A stretch of DNA of 64,000 nt from Photobacterium sanguinicancri (GTDB lineage: Bacteria > Pseudomonadota > Gammaproteobacteria > Enterobacterales > Vibrionaceae): positions 930,001-994,000 of the forward strand of contig NZ_AP024851.1 of the NCBI RefSeq assembly GCF_024346675.1, written 5' to 3'. A program made the position numbers and the translations under genes. This document shows positions 36,226 through 49,630 of the stretch, one piece after another (within the stretch, counting starts at the first letter, position 1; each line of letters begins with the position of its first letter). A model generated the notes under the pieces. That model was not told the origin of the DNA. It did no database searches and was given only the letters and a program-made list of their open reading frames with translations.

Positions 36226-37650
36226 CTATACGGCTGGAGCAGGTTTCTCTGTCACTTTTGGCTCATCGCCGTCTGAATCTGGTGTTAAGTGATCGTATTT
36301 CTCAGTCAGGTGATCTTGTACCTTCTGATGATACGCACCGTTTAGCTTATAGAAGCGGAAGTAAATAACTAACGCTATCGCAAAGAAGAAAGTCGGTAAC
36401 GCAATCATGATGCACTGCATACCAAAGATAGTATCTGCACTTTGCTCAACATTCGGAATGTAGTTCACTGCAGTTAACGCAATACCAATAAAGAAAGCAG
36501 CAAATGCAGAGCCAGCTTTAACCACTAGAGTTTGAACCGAGAACGCGATACTTTCACAGCGTACACCTAACTTGTACTCACCGTAATCGACCGTATCTGC
36601 CACCATGATAACGTTTAGTACCCAGAACAAGGCTGTTCCAATTTGCAGCAAAATACCTGCTGTAGATATTAGTAAAACACTTTGCTGATCGTATAAGCCG
36701 ACATAAGTCAGCACCAAACTTCCTAAAATTGGGAAGCCCGATGCGCCAGCCCATAACATACGGCGTGAGAAAATTTTCGCGAGTTTAGGGAACAATACCA
36801 GCGTAATAAGATTCGCGATGCCAGCGTATGCCATATAGTACGGGAACAGCTCTTCATTACCCACCACATAAGTGAAGTAGTAAACCGCAAACGCCATAAT
36901 AATGTTTGTAGCAAGGTTATAGGATAATGCCATACACAATACGCAGCTTAGTTGGCTGTTTTTATAGATCAGTGACACCATTTTTTTGAGCGAGACTTTC
37001 TCTTCAACTTTCGTGCTATCCAACTGCGCGGTAGAGTAACGTTCGTTCACATTACGGAGCGTAATAAAGGTAGAAATCGCAAAGCAGACTATTAACATTA
37101 GGCTAAACATCTGAAATCCAAAACCTTTGTCATCACCACCGAAGTAGTTAATCATAGGCATGGCTATAGCTGCGGTTACAATCCATGCAAGGCTTGCAAA
37201 AAAACGAGGATAAGGAACTAACTCTTCACGCTCACGTTTATCCAGTGTCAGTGTTGGCACTAATGACCAAAATGGAATATCCATTAAGGTGTAAGTCATG
37301 CCCCATAAAATGTAGGTAACAGCAGCGTAAGCAATTAGCCACGGGCCTTCAAAATAGTGGGCAGTAAACAGCATATACAGCACAATAGAGTTGGTAATTG
37401 TGCCAATTAAAATCCAAGGCTTAAATTTCCCCCAACGCGTTCGGGTATTATTAACCACCCACCCCATAATAGGATCATTAACAGCATCCCAAATACGCGC
37501 AACTAAGAAAATTGTACCAACAACGCCAGCAGAGATACCCACGACATCGGTATAGTAAAACATGAGGTACATATAAACGATGGTGATAGCAAAATCTTTA
37601 CCAAATGCGCCGAAACCGTAGCTCAGTTTGGTGTTCATTGAAACACTCAT
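36226..37650 (-). CDS. melB: Melibiose/Na+ symporter MelB (GPH family)
   Basis: 474 residues, matching the 473 of E. coli MelB, from the ATG at 37650 with AAGGAG six bases upstream; the frame extends 21 codons further. Twelve transmembrane helices of the GPH family; [14 protein letters not shown] holds the helix II acidic residues for Na+, and [12 protein letters not shown] follows. It imports melibiose or other alpha-galactosides with Na+. It lies 129 bp downstream of melA in the same direction and ends at a clear terminator. The symbol rests on motif, length and context. Confidence 0.92.
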   Translation of the reverse strand: MSVSMNTKLSYGFGAFGKDFAITIVYMYLMFYYTDVVGISAGVVGTIFLVARIWDAVNDPIMGWVVNNTRTRWGKFKPWILIGTITNSIVLYMLFTAHYFEGPWLIAYAAVTYILWGMTYTLMDIPFWSLVPTLTLDKREREELVPYPRFFASLAWIVTAAIAMPMINYFGGDDKGFGFQMFSLMLIVCFAISTFITLRNVNERYSTAQLDSTKVEEKVSLKKMVSLIYKNSQLSCVLCMALSYNLATNIIMAFAVYYFTYVVGNEELFPYYMAYAGIANLITLVLFPKLAKIFSRRMLWAGASGFPILGSLVLTYVGLYDQQSVLLISTAGILLQIGTALFWVLNVIMVADTVDYGEYKLGVRCESIAFSVQTLVVKAGSAFAAFFIGIALTAVNYIPNVEQSADTIFGMQCIMIALPTFFFAIALVIYFRFYKLNGAYHQKVQDHLTEKYDHLTPDSDGDEPKVTEKPAPAV

Positions 37651-37779
37651 TGCAGCTCCTTTAGCCTTTTTTACACTCAGGCCATAAATAACCTGAGCAT
37701 AAAAAGACATCATTCCATTTAATTCACGTTAATGTTAAGTAGTGGTTGTTGTTATTATTTTTATCTGGTGAATCTCTGT

Positions 37780-39132
37780 TTATTGATGAACCCAAGCAGG
37801 TAACCAACCTTCATGCGCTGCAATCAAATCATCGACTAGCGCATAAATTTCTTCTAGTCCTAAGACAGCGGCGGTATGTGGGTCCAGCATCGCTGCGTGG
37901 TAAATACGATCTTTATTTTCGGTCAAAATAGCTTCTGTCAGTAATGTTTGAACATTTATATTGGTCTGCATTAATGCCGCAAGGTGATTAGGTAGCGTCC
38001 CGACTTTTGTTGGTTGAATACCGTTAGCATCCACTAAGCAAGCCACTTCGACACAGCATCCTTGTGGTAAATTATCAATAAGACCTTCATTTTTCACGTT
38101 GCCGTAAATAACACTCGGGGTATCAGTCCAAATCGCATTCATAATGATACTGGCGTACTCATGTGATTCTTCTACATCTATACGTTCAGCCTTTTTGTAT
38201 TCTTCTAAATCTTGCTTCCAGTTTGCAATTTGCTCAACACAGCGCTTTGGATATTCATCTAACGGCACTTTGTAGCGTTCAATCAGATCAGGGCGGTTAG
38301 GCTTAATAAAGTACGGAGTGTATTCTGCAAAGTGCTCCGATGATTCAGTCACGAAATAGCCCAGCTTTTTGAACATTTCGTAACGAACAAGATTTACACA
38401 ACGACCAGCATGGTAGATCCCAGGTTTAGGCGCTTGACCACTTTCGAAGGCCGTTAATAAATCAGGATAAATATCAACATACTCACCCTGCTCATTTTTC
38501 TTCTCTAGCGTTAGGTAGTAAGCCATGTGGTTAATACCAGCACAGGTAAAACGAAGGTCGCGATAATCTATCTCTAAGTCGCGAGCAAGCTCTTCCGCTG
38601 TACCTTGCACTGAATGACAAAGACCAACTTGCTTAATATTGGGGTATTTTGCATACATTGCCCATGTATTCATTGCCATTGGGTTGACGTAGTTCAGCAT
38701 GGTTGCATCAGGGCAAACATCGGTCATATCTTCACAAACTTGCCATAGATGCGGAATTGTACGCAGTGAGCGCATGATACCGCCAGGGCCCAAGGTATCA
38801 GCGATAGTTTGCTCTAAACCATGGCGCTTACAAACTTCAAAGTCGGTAACCGTACAAGGTTCAAACCCTCCGATTTGAAAAGCGACAACAACAAAGTCGG
38901 CACCCTGCAGAGCTTCTTTTTGATTAAGGTGGCAAGTAATAGTCCCTTCGGCACCAGCAGATTCCATCAACTTGCTAACAACAATATGAGACTCTTCAAG
39001 GCGCGTCTCATCAATATCCATTAAAGCAATTTGTGCGTGTTTAAGTGCTGGCTTATGGAATACATCGCCAAGAATGTTCTTAACGAAAATAGTCGAGCCT
39101 GCCCCTATGAAAGTAATCTTTGGCGTGTTCAT
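37780..39132 (-). CDS. melA: Alpha-galactosidase MelA (GH4)
   Basis: A 450-residue cytoplasmic NAD+- and Mn2+-dependent GH4 enzyme hydrolysing melibiose to galactose and glucose. The N-terminal Rossmann motif is KITFIGAGSTIFVKN. GH4 metal and active-site segments are NYVNPMAMNTW and GLCHSVQGT, plus CAGINHMAYY near residue 200. The start is the ATG at 39132 with AAGGA about ten bases upstream; 450 residues fits E. coli MelA (451). First gene of melAB, divergent from melR. Confidence 0.95.
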   Translation of the reverse strand: MNTPKITFIGAGSTIFVKNILGDVFHKPALKHAQIALMDIDETRLEESHIVVSKLMESAGAEGTITCHLNQKEALQGADFVVVAFQIGGFEPCTVTDFEVCKRHGLEQTIADTLGPGGIMRSLRTIPHLWQVCEDMTDVCPDATMLNYVNPMAMNTWAMYAKYPNIKQVGLCHSVQGTAEELARDLEIDYRDLRFTCAGINHMAYYLTLEKKNEQGEYVDIYPDLLTAFESGQAPKPGIYHAGRCVNLVRYEMFKKLGYFVTESSEHFAEYTPYFIKPNRPDLIERYKVPLDEYPKRCVEQIANWKQDLEEYKKAERIDVEESHEYASIIMNAIWTDTPSVIYGNVKNEGLIDNLPQGCCVEVACLVDANGIQPTKVGTLPNHLAALMQTNINVQTLLTEAILTENKDRIYHAAMLDPHTAAVLGLEEIYALVDDLIAAHEGWLPAWVHQ

Positions 39133-39163
39133 CAGTGTGTATCCTTCAATATCTGTAACTATC

Positions 39164-39186
39164 GTAATGTGATGATTAAACATTAC
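39164..39186. promoter_or_regulatory. Inverted repeat upstream of melA
   Basis: GTAATGT (39164-39170) and ACATTAC (39180-39186) form a perfect seven-base inverted repeat with a nine-base spacer, 32-54 bases upstream of melA. It could be an operator or a leader structure. I could not match it with confidence to the E. coli MelR site. Confidence 0.35.
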
Positions 39187-39460
39187 ACGCCTTCAATCGC
39201 CTTTTTCGTCTCGGTAAATGATATCGCTATCCCGTTTTCTCATATTTATCACTGGTGAAAACAAAATATGAGAAATCAGGACAAAAAGGCATAATTTAAT
39301 GAGTTTTCGGATATCAAGCCAAGCTTAAGGTAGAGATTGTTACCGTCATCTCAGATTAGAATTTATACCCAAAGGAAATATTCACTCTGTGACAAATACC
39401 CTGAATCAAATGAAAGACTTTGATAGAACAGCCACATATGCTATTTCCTAAGGTGCTGAG

Positions 39461-40417
39461 ATGAAGCCGCCAAAAAAAAGTGTCTTATTTGTTACGACGC
39501 AAGACAACGATTCACCTGAAAGTGTTTCGATCAGTCCGTTATCGCTTTATTCATCATATGAGAAAATAGACATTGAATTAAGGCGTCCTCATGATATGCC
39601 GGGGTATCATTGGCATGGACAGGTCGAAGTGAATATTCCATTCGGTGGCGATGTGGAGTACATCATCAATGGCAGCCCTATCGTTTTAAAAGATGGCCAT
39701 ATCGGGCTATTTTGGGCGTCTATTCCTCATCGGCTGACCAACCCTGGAAACTGTCATAATATGGGGATCATTAACATTCCTATTCACCACTTTTTATCGT
39801 GGCCTCTTAACAGGGAGTTTGTAAATCAAATAACGCATGGCGCCGTTTTACATTCAGATGAATCTTCGTTAGTAAGCGAATTTGAACTTAAGCGATGGGA
39901 AGATGAAATGATGCATCAAGCTGAAAGTCGTCAGCAATTAGCCGCCGACGAAATAAGTTTGATGCTAAAGCGCTTATGCCTTACAGGCTGGTCGCAGATG
40001 CTCACTAACCGCAAAGACAAACCAACGCAAAATGGGGTTTCTAAGCATTCACAGTTTTATGTCAGTCAAATGCTAGAGTACATAGCCACTCACCATGATA
40101 CACCGCTGACGGTTAAGCAAATTGCCGATCATGTAGGGCTACATGCGAATTATGCAATGGGTATTTTCCAACGTATGATGCAGCTAACGATTAAGCAATA
40201 TATTACGGCTATGCGCATCAACCATGCTCGTGCCCTGCTAAGCGATACCGAACGTACTATTTTAGATATCACACTTACCGTTGGTTTTAATTCCAGCAGT
40301 CGCTTTTATCAAACATTCCAGAGCTACCTAGGAGTAACACCTACCCAATACCGTAAGCTAAGCCGAAATGATCACCGCTGGGCACTAAAGGAAAGTAGCC
40401 CTAACTTTCAGATATAA
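39461..40417 (+). CDS. melR: Melibiose operon regulator MelR (AraC family)
   Basis: 318 residues, close throughout to E. coli MelR as I recall it: N-terminal cupin with YHWHGQVEVNIPFGGDVEYI, FWASIPHRLT and FLSWPL; C-terminal HTH with NYAMGIFQRMMQLTIKQYIT and SSSRFYQTFQSYLGV. It binds melibiose and activates melAB. It is divergent from melA with a 328-bp control region. The N-terminus is slightly longer than the enteric protein. Confidence 0.95.
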   Translation: MKPPKKSVLFVTTQDNDSPESVSISPLSLYSSYEKIDIELRRPHDMPGYHWHGQVEVNIPFGGDVEYIINGSPIVLKDGHIGLFWASIPHRLTNPGNCHNMGIINIPIHHFLSWPLNREFVNQITHGAVLHSDESSLVSEFELKRWEDEMMHQAESRQQLAADEISLMLKRLCLTGWSQMLTNRKDKPTQNGVSKHSQFYVSQMLEYIATHHDTPLTVKQIADHVGLHANYAMGIFQRMMQLTIKQYITAMRINHARALLSDTERTILDITLTVGFNSSSRFYQTFQSYLGVTPTQYRKLSRNDHRWALKESSPNFQI

Positions 40418-40433
40418 AAGCGAAAGGAACAAA

Positions 40434-40458
40434 CCATCAGAAATCAACTCACTGATGG
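40434..40458. terminator. Possible bidirectional terminator between melR and DUF302 gene
   Basis: CCATCAG (40434-40440) pairs with CTGATGG (40452-40458) in the convergent space; the T content after it is weak. Confidence 0.35.
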
Positions 40459-40548
40459 CTTAATTACCAAGGTGTTGTAGTGAATGTTACAAGCCGTCTT
40501 TGAGCGTAAATTGACCATCAACGAAGTCATCATCATTCTTTGGGATAG

Positions 40549-41001
40549 TTACTGCGTAGCCGATTTTGCAAAATTGGTTAACGCCTTACTCACTTTTTCA
40601 ATAACAGCATCACAGCCTCTAATATTGTGTCTGTTTACCAAATATTGTGGGTCATTGTAAGTTAGCCAAACTTGCTTATTTTCATCTTCAGTCACAATCA
40701 CTTTCTGCGGCAAGTCAATGGCGACACCTTGGCTACACGCCATAAGAGGTGAGCCCACTTTAGGGTTGCCGAATATCACTAACTGAGTTGGGCGCAACAT
40801 TACCCCCACCTTTTTGGCCCTTTTTGCATGATCGATACGTGCAAAAATCGTCATTCCTTTTTCTTGCACGACTTTCTCAAATTTATCTGCTGTCTCGTTC
40901 ACACTGAAACTGCTTTTTAGTGTAATTGACCCATTATCAGCATTTGCGGTTGTACTCAGCACAAAAGCGAGGACTCCTCCTATAAAGTATTTACCCATCA
41001 T
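40549..41001 (-). CDS. Exported DUF302-domain protein
   Basis: 150 residues: a signal peptide (MMGKYFIGGVLAFVLSTTAN) then a DUF302 domain with typical GMTIFARIDHAK, LRPTQLVIFGNPKVGSPLM and DLPQKVIV segments. The family fold is small alpha/beta; the function is not established. The ATG at 41001 with GGAG five bases upstream is preferred over the in-frame 41049. It lies downstream of the LysE-type gene in the same direction with about 100 bp between. Confidence 0.85.
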   Translation of the reverse strand: MMGKYFIGGVLAFVLSTTANADNGSITLKSSFSVNETADKFEKVVQEKGMTIFARIDHAKRAKKVGVMLRPTQLVIFGNPKVGSPLMACSQGVAIDLPQKVIVTEDENKQVWLTYNDPQYLVNRHNIRGCDAVIEKVSKALTNFAKSATQ

Positions 41002-41107
41002 AACGCTCCCGTACATCCGATGATTAACTATAGAGAATAGTGAAAGCATAGAAGTGAACGGTTAAATAACCAAAGTCAGATCTTGTTGTGAACATAAACA
41101 CTGCGAT

Positions 41108-41743
41108 TTATGGTGACTCTTCCATTAACAGTTTAATTCCAAGCCCAACCAATACCATCCCGGTGATACTTTCCATCCACTGCATAAAGCGTCCATTTTC
41201 AATAAGATTTTTGGCTGAGTTCAATATGCTAGACAAACCACATTGCCAAACCATAGCAATAATAAAGTGAACCGAAGCCATTAGCATTGACTGCAATAAT
41301 GGTGATCCTTCTGGGTTTACAAACTGAGGAAGAAACGCAAGATAAAATACAGCGGTTTTAGGGTTCAGTACATTCGACAAAAATCCTTCACGTAACGAGC
41401 GTTTCGCGCTATATGCCTGCTGTACCTCCTCTCCAACTTGCATCCCTACCCCATTTTTTGATATAGCTCGTAAGCTACTTAAGCCTAACCAAATAAGATA
41501 AGCAGCCCCCACCATCTTGACCATCTGAAATAGCTCGGCAGATTGAGCCAAAATAGCTGAAATCCCCACAGCTGAAAAAAAGGCGTGAACAAAAAGCCCA
41601 CTACAAATACCAAAGCTCGTCATACAACCGTCAGCCAAACCAGAACGACTGGTATTGCGAATAACCAAGGCTGTATCAAGCCCCGGAGTCAAGGTTAAAA
41701 TCGTGATAGCAATTAGAAATGCTTCAAAGTTCAAAATATCCAT
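41108..41743 (-). CDS. LysE/RhtB-family amino acid exporter
   Basis: A 211-residue inner-membrane exporter with six hydrophobic helices. N-terminal LTLTPGLDTALVIRNTSRSG is the family signature (TPGP-like), then KMVGAAYLIWLGLSSLR and FLSNVLNPKTAVFYLAFLPQ. The ATG at 41743 gives the standard N-terminus; the upstream 20 codons are unlike the family. Probable substrate: amino acids or homoserine-type compounds. Confidence 0.88.
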   Translation of the reverse strand: MDILNFEAFLIAITILTLTPGLDTALVIRNTSRSGLADGCMTSFGICSGLFVHAFFSAVGISAILAQSAELFQMVKMVGAAYLIWLGLSSLRAISKNGVGMQVGEEVQQAYSAKRSLREGFLSNVLNPKTAVFYLAFLPQFVNPEGSPLLQSMLMASVHFIIAMVWQCGLSSILNSAKNLIENGRFMQWMESITGMVLVGLGIKLLMEESP

Positions 41744-42669
41744 ATTTATTTCATCATTATTCAGTGTTCCATCATCAATACCGCGACTAGGTATAATACG
41801 CAAGTAACAATTTACTCATGGTATACATTCCACTGCACTTTCATTCAGACTATTTTGTTACAGGTAAAGAGGCTGTACAGCTACTTATCGCTCTACAATG
41901 ACAAGCTATATAAGAGGAAACAATGGAAAGCTTCCGAGGAGAAGTTCAAACAAGGATAAGTTCACCCAACATGATCCTTTATAATTTTCAGCTTTTTATA
42001 AATTATCAGCTTTAAAGAAATAAGGATTAACAGCAAACAGTTGAATAACGAACAAAAGTAATCTATGTCACATATATAATAGACTGTGTACATTTTTATT
42101 TACTAAGTGTTTATTTTATGATTTAACACACGCTTTTTTCTGTAACTATTCAATCATGTTATTATCAATAATTAATCAAAAATAACTACCTTCATATTCA
42201 AAACAAATATAATATGACTTTGATTCAATAAAACAAAGCAACAATTAACGTATCACAATTAGGTCGTTAACATTATATTCACGACTATAAAGTGGAATGA
42301 AAATCCAGTATTTATTATTACTTATGTGATGTAATACATTACTCTTTTCTTAAGTTTAAATTCTTGATACTCACGATTTCATATTTATAACTCAAAATTA
42401 AATTATTCTATTTACGGAACTTCTCTCTTAATTAAATCAATCAAAACTACTATACTCCCCACCATTAAGAACGGCATTTATCATAGACAGCGAACAGTTA
42501 ATGTAATCGATTAAAAACTTTAAAATAAAATCAATCTTATTAACTAACAACTGTATATATTATCGTCAAAAGAACAAGGCCTAACAAGTTATTGAATCAA
42601 GATCACAAGAATAGGATTTTCTTGCGGAATTATCAAGGATGTAAATAGATTAGAAACAGGCATTATCGA
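41744..42669. other. Long AT-rich intergenic region
   Basis: About 925 bp between the LysE-type gene and the HTH regulator, very AT-rich. One 30-codon ORF at 41923-42015 has an AGAGGAAAC site but no recognisable product. No RNA gene, terminator or mobile-element end was seen. Likely holds long regulatory leaders or decayed DNA. Confidence 0.4.
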
Positions 42670-43437
42670 ATGAATAATTCCGCAACGTATTTGCTCGCTG
42701 CGTTAAGAGAAAAAATCAAAGAGAAAGGTATTTGTTACGCTGATTTATCTATAGGTACAGGGATCCCCCTTTCAACTATAAAAAGACAACTTCATAACAC
42801 AGCATTAGGGCTTGATAAGATACTCTGTTATGCAAGCCACCTAGATACAGACCTTGTTGAACTATCACAACGAGGCAGGCAATTACAACATGAAAATGAG
42901 CAGTTTATAACAGACGTAAATAGTGAAATATTTCACCAGTTTCCATATCTTTTCGACTTTTTGTATTTACTTCGCCGCAACGAATGGACTCTGGAAGAGA
43001 TCACGCAGAAATACAAGCTCAACTCTACTTCTATAACCCTTTACCTTAGGGCTTTAGAGATGATGGACTATATCGTTCTTAAGGGTGATCACCAGTATCA
43101 ATTCAAAGATAAAGGACGTTTTATTTTTGAAGAGGGTTCAAACCTCGATACATTATTTGCAGAAAGGTTTCGCAAAGAATCGTTCAGTCATGAAATTCGT
43201 CCTCCTATTTGTATAGGAAGAATTGCTATCACTGAAGAGCAAGAAGAAAAACTCGCTACGGAGGTATATAACAAACTCATTGAATTTGATGTACAAAATA
43301 AAACCGGAGAATGCAAAAAACCATTAAAAAATGTGTTGATGACATTCACCCCCGGCAATCAAATTTACCTATCTGACACTATACCAAATGTAGATGGTGA
43401 ATTACTAAAAGCGATTTCATTCGCAAAAGAAAAATAA
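42670..43437 (+). CDS. HTH (XRE-like) transcriptional regulator
   Basis: 255 residues. The N-terminal HTH (about 8-55, YADLSIGTGIPLSTIKRQLH) is of the cro/XRE type with a degenerate first helix. The middle holds a second winged-helix-like segment (EWTLEEITQKYKLNSTSITL near 112-135). The C-terminal half is unknown. It lies immediately upstream of the GH63 glucosidase gene on the same strand, so it may regulate it, but this is context only. No strong Shine-Dalgarno. Confidence 0.65.
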   Translation: MNNSATYLLAALREKIKEKGICYADLSIGTGIPLSTIKRQLHNTALGLDKILCYASHLDTDLVELSQRGRQLQHENEQFITDVNSEIFHQFPYLFDFLYLLRRNEWTLEEITQKYKLNSTSITLYLRALEMMDYIVLKGDHQYQFKDKGRFIFEEGSNLDTLFAERFRKESFSHEIRPPICIGRIAITEEQEEKLATEVYNKLIEFDVQNKTGECKKPLKNVLMTFTPGNQIYLSDTIPNVDGELLKAISFAKEK

Positions 43438-43469
43438 CAACAACTTAAAATAAGAAACAGAACATAAAA

Positions 43470-43499
43470 GAGAATCCTATTTACTCAGGATGGATTCTC
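43470..43499. promoter_or_regulatory. Inverted repeat between HTH regulator and GH63 gene
   Basis: GAGAATCC (43470-43477) and GGATTCTC (43492-43499) form a perfect eight-base inverted repeat with a 14-base spacer, 65 bases before the GH63 ATG. No T-tract follows, so an operator is as likely as a terminator. Confidence 0.35.
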
Positions 43500-43554
43500 A
43501 CACTTAAAATTCGCTTATTTACCTAAGCAAAAAACAATATAACGTAAATAATAG

Positions 43555-46272
<2,718 letters not shown>

Positions 46273-46348
46273 GCATCTATATACAAATAATTAAATATCA
46301 CGGATGGTTAGTGCCCCCCCTAACCTAGCCATCTAGAGATACATAATC

Positions 46349-46387
46349 AAACCGGATCTGACTTACTCAGCTTCCGGTTTTTCTTTC
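46349..46387 (+). terminator. Terminator after the GH63 gene
   Basis: AAACCGGA (46349-46356) pairs perfectly with TCCGGTTT (46373-46380) over a 16-base loop, followed by TTCTTTC. A second small hairpin, GGTTAG/CTAACC, lies just upstream near 46308-46326. Confidence 0.7.
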
Positions 46388-46682
46388 ATAAATGGCAACA
46401 CCCTCATCCTAAGCGCACCAAACTGTACGAATAACAAACAAAGCCAACATTACCTTTTACGCATACCTTTGCTGATAACCTTATATATTGAACCATATCA
46501 ACCTTTTCAATATACGTAAGAGTGATACGCCAACTGGAGGTGTATCATTCCATGCTTAAATCAGCGTGTAAGTTGCAAAAACACATAAATCAAAAAAATA
46601 CTAGCTAGCACTAGTAGTACACGTTGTACTTATATTGGTTAGGATTTTATGGCTACTAAAGCATAAGGAACAGGTTAGGTTC

Positions 46683-48248
46683 ATGAAAAAAATAATATTA
46701 ATCGCAGTCTGCATCATGTTTGCAATTGCAGCTATCGCAAGTGTGTCTTCAACGTCTTATATCTCTCATCAAGAGATCGATCAAATCATTCTGAAAAAGT
46801 CTCAGGCGCAAGCTGAATTACTGGCTAAAAACGTTGAATATATATTGAGTTCATCGTCACAGCCTGTCGAAGACTTACAACAATTTGTACTATCACTGAA
46901 TAGCCGTTCAGACATTAGTTATGCAGTAGTCATTGATAAAAATGTTCAAGCTATTGCGCATAGTGATATTGAAAAACTCAATAAAGTCTACAGCGATAGC
47001 TATACCGTAGATGGCGCGACAAGAGGAAAACCACAACATTCTAAGTGGTATGCCGATGTACAGGCAGTCTGGGTATACGACATTTTATCCCCTGTTTATG
47101 TCAACGGTGAATTGTACGGTACGTTTGATATCGGCATTCCCATTACAGAAGTAAGTGAAGCAGCTAAAGGCATAGTAATCAGCCAGCTCGTGGTTATTCT
47201 AGGTATTTTCTTCATCTGTGGCTGTGTATTGGTATGGTTGCTAGGCAAACTATTAAGACCGCTTTCGGGGTTACAGCACGCGTTAGAGAACATTTCTCAA
47301 GGTGATGGTGATTTAACCATCCGATTGCCAGTTAATGGCAACGATGAGATTGCTCATATCTCTACAGCTTTCAACACCTTTGTCATTAAGATCAACGATA
47401 TAATCACTCAGGTAGCTAATACCGGTGTTGATCTTGGCAACTCGGCAACAGATCTACGAAATCAATCTCAACAATCTCTATCACGAGGTCATGAGCAAAG
47501 CGAGCAATCACTCTTAGTTGTTACGTCAATGAATGAGATGATCGCAACCATTAGTGAAATTTCACAAAATGCCAGCGGCGCAGCAGAATCCGCTGAGAAT
47601 GCGAATATCGAAACTCAAAACGGACAAAAGATCTTACAAGAAGCCACCAGCACAATTACCAGCCTAGCGAACCAAATGAATGACACATCAGGAGTCATAA
47701 CGTCTCTTGCCGATAGAACACAATCCATTGGTTCTATTCTTGAAGTTATTCGTGGTATTTCAGAACAGACAAATCTATTAGCACTCAATGCAGCGATTGA
47801 AGCGGCACGTGCTGGTGAGGCTGGTCGAGGTTTTGCCGTCGTTGCTGACGAAGTGAGAAATCTTGCAACCAAAACGGCGCAGTCAACCAATGAAATTCAA
47901 ACCATGATTGATCAGCTTCAAAATGAAGCTAAAAATGCAGTCAATGCTATGGATAGCAGCAAATCATTGACCATTGAAGGATCGCAAGCAACTGAAAAAG
48001 CGCAGCAAGCTCTGGAACAAATATCTATACAGGTTATGGCGATACTTGATATGAACACCCAAGTTGCTACAGCTACTGAGCAACAAACCAGTGTTGCAAA
48101 CGAAATTAACCTCAATATGGATACCGTTGATTGCTCGGTTAAGCTTGGGCTGACAGCCAGCCAAGAACTAGAAGTCTCTAGCCAAAAATTGGCAGAGTTG
48201 GCTCAAACGCTCGATCGCCATGTTGGCTCTTTTAAGATTAATCACTAA
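46683..48248 (+). CDS. Methyl-accepting chemotaxis protein
   Basis: 521 residues from the ATG at 46683 (an upstream in-frame start at 46635 is not favoured). TM1 about 4-20, a periplasmic Cache-like sensor domain about 35-160 ([20 protein letters not shown] is typical), TM2 about 165-188, HAMP about 189-242, then the cytoplasmic signalling coiled coil with the conserved hairpin [20 protein letters not shown]. There is no C-terminal CheR-binding pentapeptide. The ligand is unknown. Monocistronic with a strong terminator. Confidence 0.93.
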   Translation: MKKIILIAVCIMFAIAAIASVSSTSYISHQEIDQIILKKSQAQAELLAKNVEYILSSSSQPVEDLQQFVLSLNSRSDISYAVVIDKNVQAIAHSDIEKLNKVYSDSYTVDGATRGKPQHSKWYADVQAVWVYDILSPVYVNGELYGTFDIGIPITEVSEAAKGIVISQLVVILGIFFICGCVLVWLLGKLLRPLSGLQHALENISQGDGDLTIRLPVNGNDEIAHISTAFNTFVIKINDIITQVANTGVDLGNSATDLRNQSQQSLSRGHEQSEQSLLVVTSMNEMIATISEISQNASGAAESAENANIETQNGQKILQEATSTITSLANQMNDTSGVITSLADRTQSIGSILEVIRGISEQTNLLALNAAIEAARAGEAGRGFAVVADEVRNLATKTAQSTNEIQTMIDQLQNEAKNAVNAMDSSKSLTIEGSQATEKAQQALEQISIQVMAILDMNTQVATATEQQTSVANEINLNMDTVDCSVKLGLTASQELEVSSQKLAELAQTLDRHVGSFKINH

Positions 48249-48266
48249 TACTGTCATCAATAAACT

Positions 48267-48298
48267 CGCCCCTAGTCTTTACGTTAGGGGCGTTTTTG
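48267..48298 (+). terminator. Terminator after the chemoreceptor gene
   Basis: CGCCCCTA (48267-48274) pairs perfectly with TAGGGGCG (48285-48292), followed by TTTTTG. Confidence 0.9.
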
Positions 48299-48399
48299 AA
48301 ATAGCAAAAGGCTATGTCAACAGTGATAAAGCACTTGAATAGGTTCCAATATAAAACCACAATAGCTGTACAATTTTAATATTTAAGCAGTCTGCATAA

Positions 48400-48660
48400 A
48401 TGAACAAAATGGTAGCAAGCGGCGTTTTTGGTGGCTTAATCCCTGTTTTAGGCCTCATTGTCTTACTGGCTGGTGATTCACACTTCCCTGTGATGAAGTG
48501 GCCACTTGAAGCGTTTCAAGGGTTAGTTTTTAGCTTAGTTTGGGGGCTTGGTATCTCGCAGTATCTGGCTTATTTCTTTTCTGCCATGTTGTTTATTACG
48601 TTGTTTGCTGTCGGCTACGCGATTGGCTGTAAGATCTATCGCCGATTAAGTCGCTCGTAA
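48400..48660 (+). CDS. Small two-helix membrane protein
   Basis: 86 residues with two or three hydrophobic segments (about 6-25, 40-52, 56-76) and a basic end (KIYRRLSRS). No family recognised. It stands alone after the chemoreceptor terminator. The Shine-Dalgarno is weak. Confidence 0.5.
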   Translation: MNKMVASGVFGGLIPVLGLIVLLAGDSHFPVMKWPLEAFQGLVFSLVWGLGISQYLAYFFSAMLFITLFAVGYAIGCKIYRRLSRS

Positions 48661-48738
48661 TATCTCATCCCTGAGAACTTAACCTGAAAGCCAATACAAA
48701 GAGCGAATCTCTAAAGCGATAGTAAAAAAGATTCGTCT

Positions 48739-48843
48739 CTAAATCCCCCTTATACGGACAATTTCATTCTCTGAAATTCCTAGTGACTCCAAGAAACGTT
48801 GATGCTCCGTCGGTTCTAGTTCTTCAAACTTCTTGTGCCACAT
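48739..48843 (-). CDS. 34-residue ORF resembling a regulator C-terminus
   Basis: A short frame beginning MWHKKFEELEPTEHQRFLES and ending IVRIRGI, with non-random amphipathic composition. The FLESLGISENEIVRIR pattern recalls the C-terminal end of MerR-type regulators, so it may be a decayed fragment, or a real microprotein. An in-frame TGA lies six codons upstream and the Shine-Dalgarno is weak. Confidence 0.35.
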   Translation of the reverse strand: MWHKKFEELEPTEHQRFLESLGISENEIVRIRGI

Positions 48844-48982
48844 TGTAATATCCGATCACTGACCATTGGCTTTTATGATGCCTTTCGTTATGGTGTTAAG
48901 TCGCAGTTTAAAATCATTATCTTAGATATAAACAACGCGCACCTCATGAATGAGGTTAATAAATAACAAGGAGCAGTTATTC

Positions 48983-49585
48983 ATGCCAAACACTACATGG
49001 CTTTCGGACATTAAGTTACAGGGTAACCATGTTACATTAATACCCTTGAAAAAAGAGCATGCTAAAGCGCTTGTTCAAGCAGCATCTGATGGTGAGCTTT
49101 GGAACTTATGGTATACATCCATCCCCAATGAAGAAAAGGTTGATGCCTATATAGCAACAGCGCTGTCAGAAAAAGAGCTAGGCCGTTCACTGCCCTTTGT
49201 CGTTATCGATAATCAGACTCAAGAGATTATTGGCACGACCCGTTATTGCAACGCCGATTGCACTAATCATCGAGTTGAAATTGGTTACACATGGTATGCA
49301 AAACGCTACCAACGTACAGCCGTGAACACCGAGTGCAAATACCTATTGCTTACTCATGCCTTCGAAAATTTATCAGCCATCGCGGTCCAATTTTGCACTC
49401 ACTGGCATAACCAAACCTCACGTAATGCCATCGCACGCTTAGGTGCTAAGCAAGATGGTGTTATTCGCAACCATCAAAAGATGCCCAATGGTAGCTACCG
49501 AGATACGGTTGTTTTTTCTATCATTGAAAGCGAATGGCTCGCGGTTAAAGCAAGCCTAACATTCAAGCTTCAATTGCCTTCTTAA
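48983..49585 (+). CDS. GNAT acetyltransferase (RimJ-like)
   Basis: 200 residues from the ATG at 48983 with AAGGAG nine bases upstream. Acetyltransf_3/RimJ-RimL pattern: LQGNHVTLIPLKKEHAKAL at the start, IGTTRYCNAD, RVEIGYTWYAKRYQRTAVNT (acetyl-CoA loop region) and SRNAIARLGAKQDGVIRNH. It acetylates a protein N-terminus or small amine using acetyl-CoA; the substrate is unknown. Confidence 0.88.
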   Translation: MPNTTWLSDIKLQGNHVTLIPLKKEHAKALVQAASDGELWNLWYTSIPNEEKVDAYIATALSEKELGRSLPFVVIDNQTQEIIGTTRYCNADCTNHRVEIGYTWYAKRYQRTAVNTECKYLLLTHAFENLSAIAVQFCTHWHNQTSRNAIARLGAKQDGVIRNHQKMPNGSYRDTVVFSIIESEWLAVKASLTFKLQLPS

Positions 49586-49630
49586 CAAACGTGACTGGCC
49601 ATCTGCTGAAATGCACACAAGGAATCAACA

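Noticed and set aside
39380..39420. CRP site (TGTGA) in the mel control region
   Set aside because: Only one half-site is present; the second half does not match.
41923..42015. 30-residue ORF with AGAGGAAAC upstream
   Set aside because: Too short, no pattern or conservation evidence; only mentioned in the gap entry.
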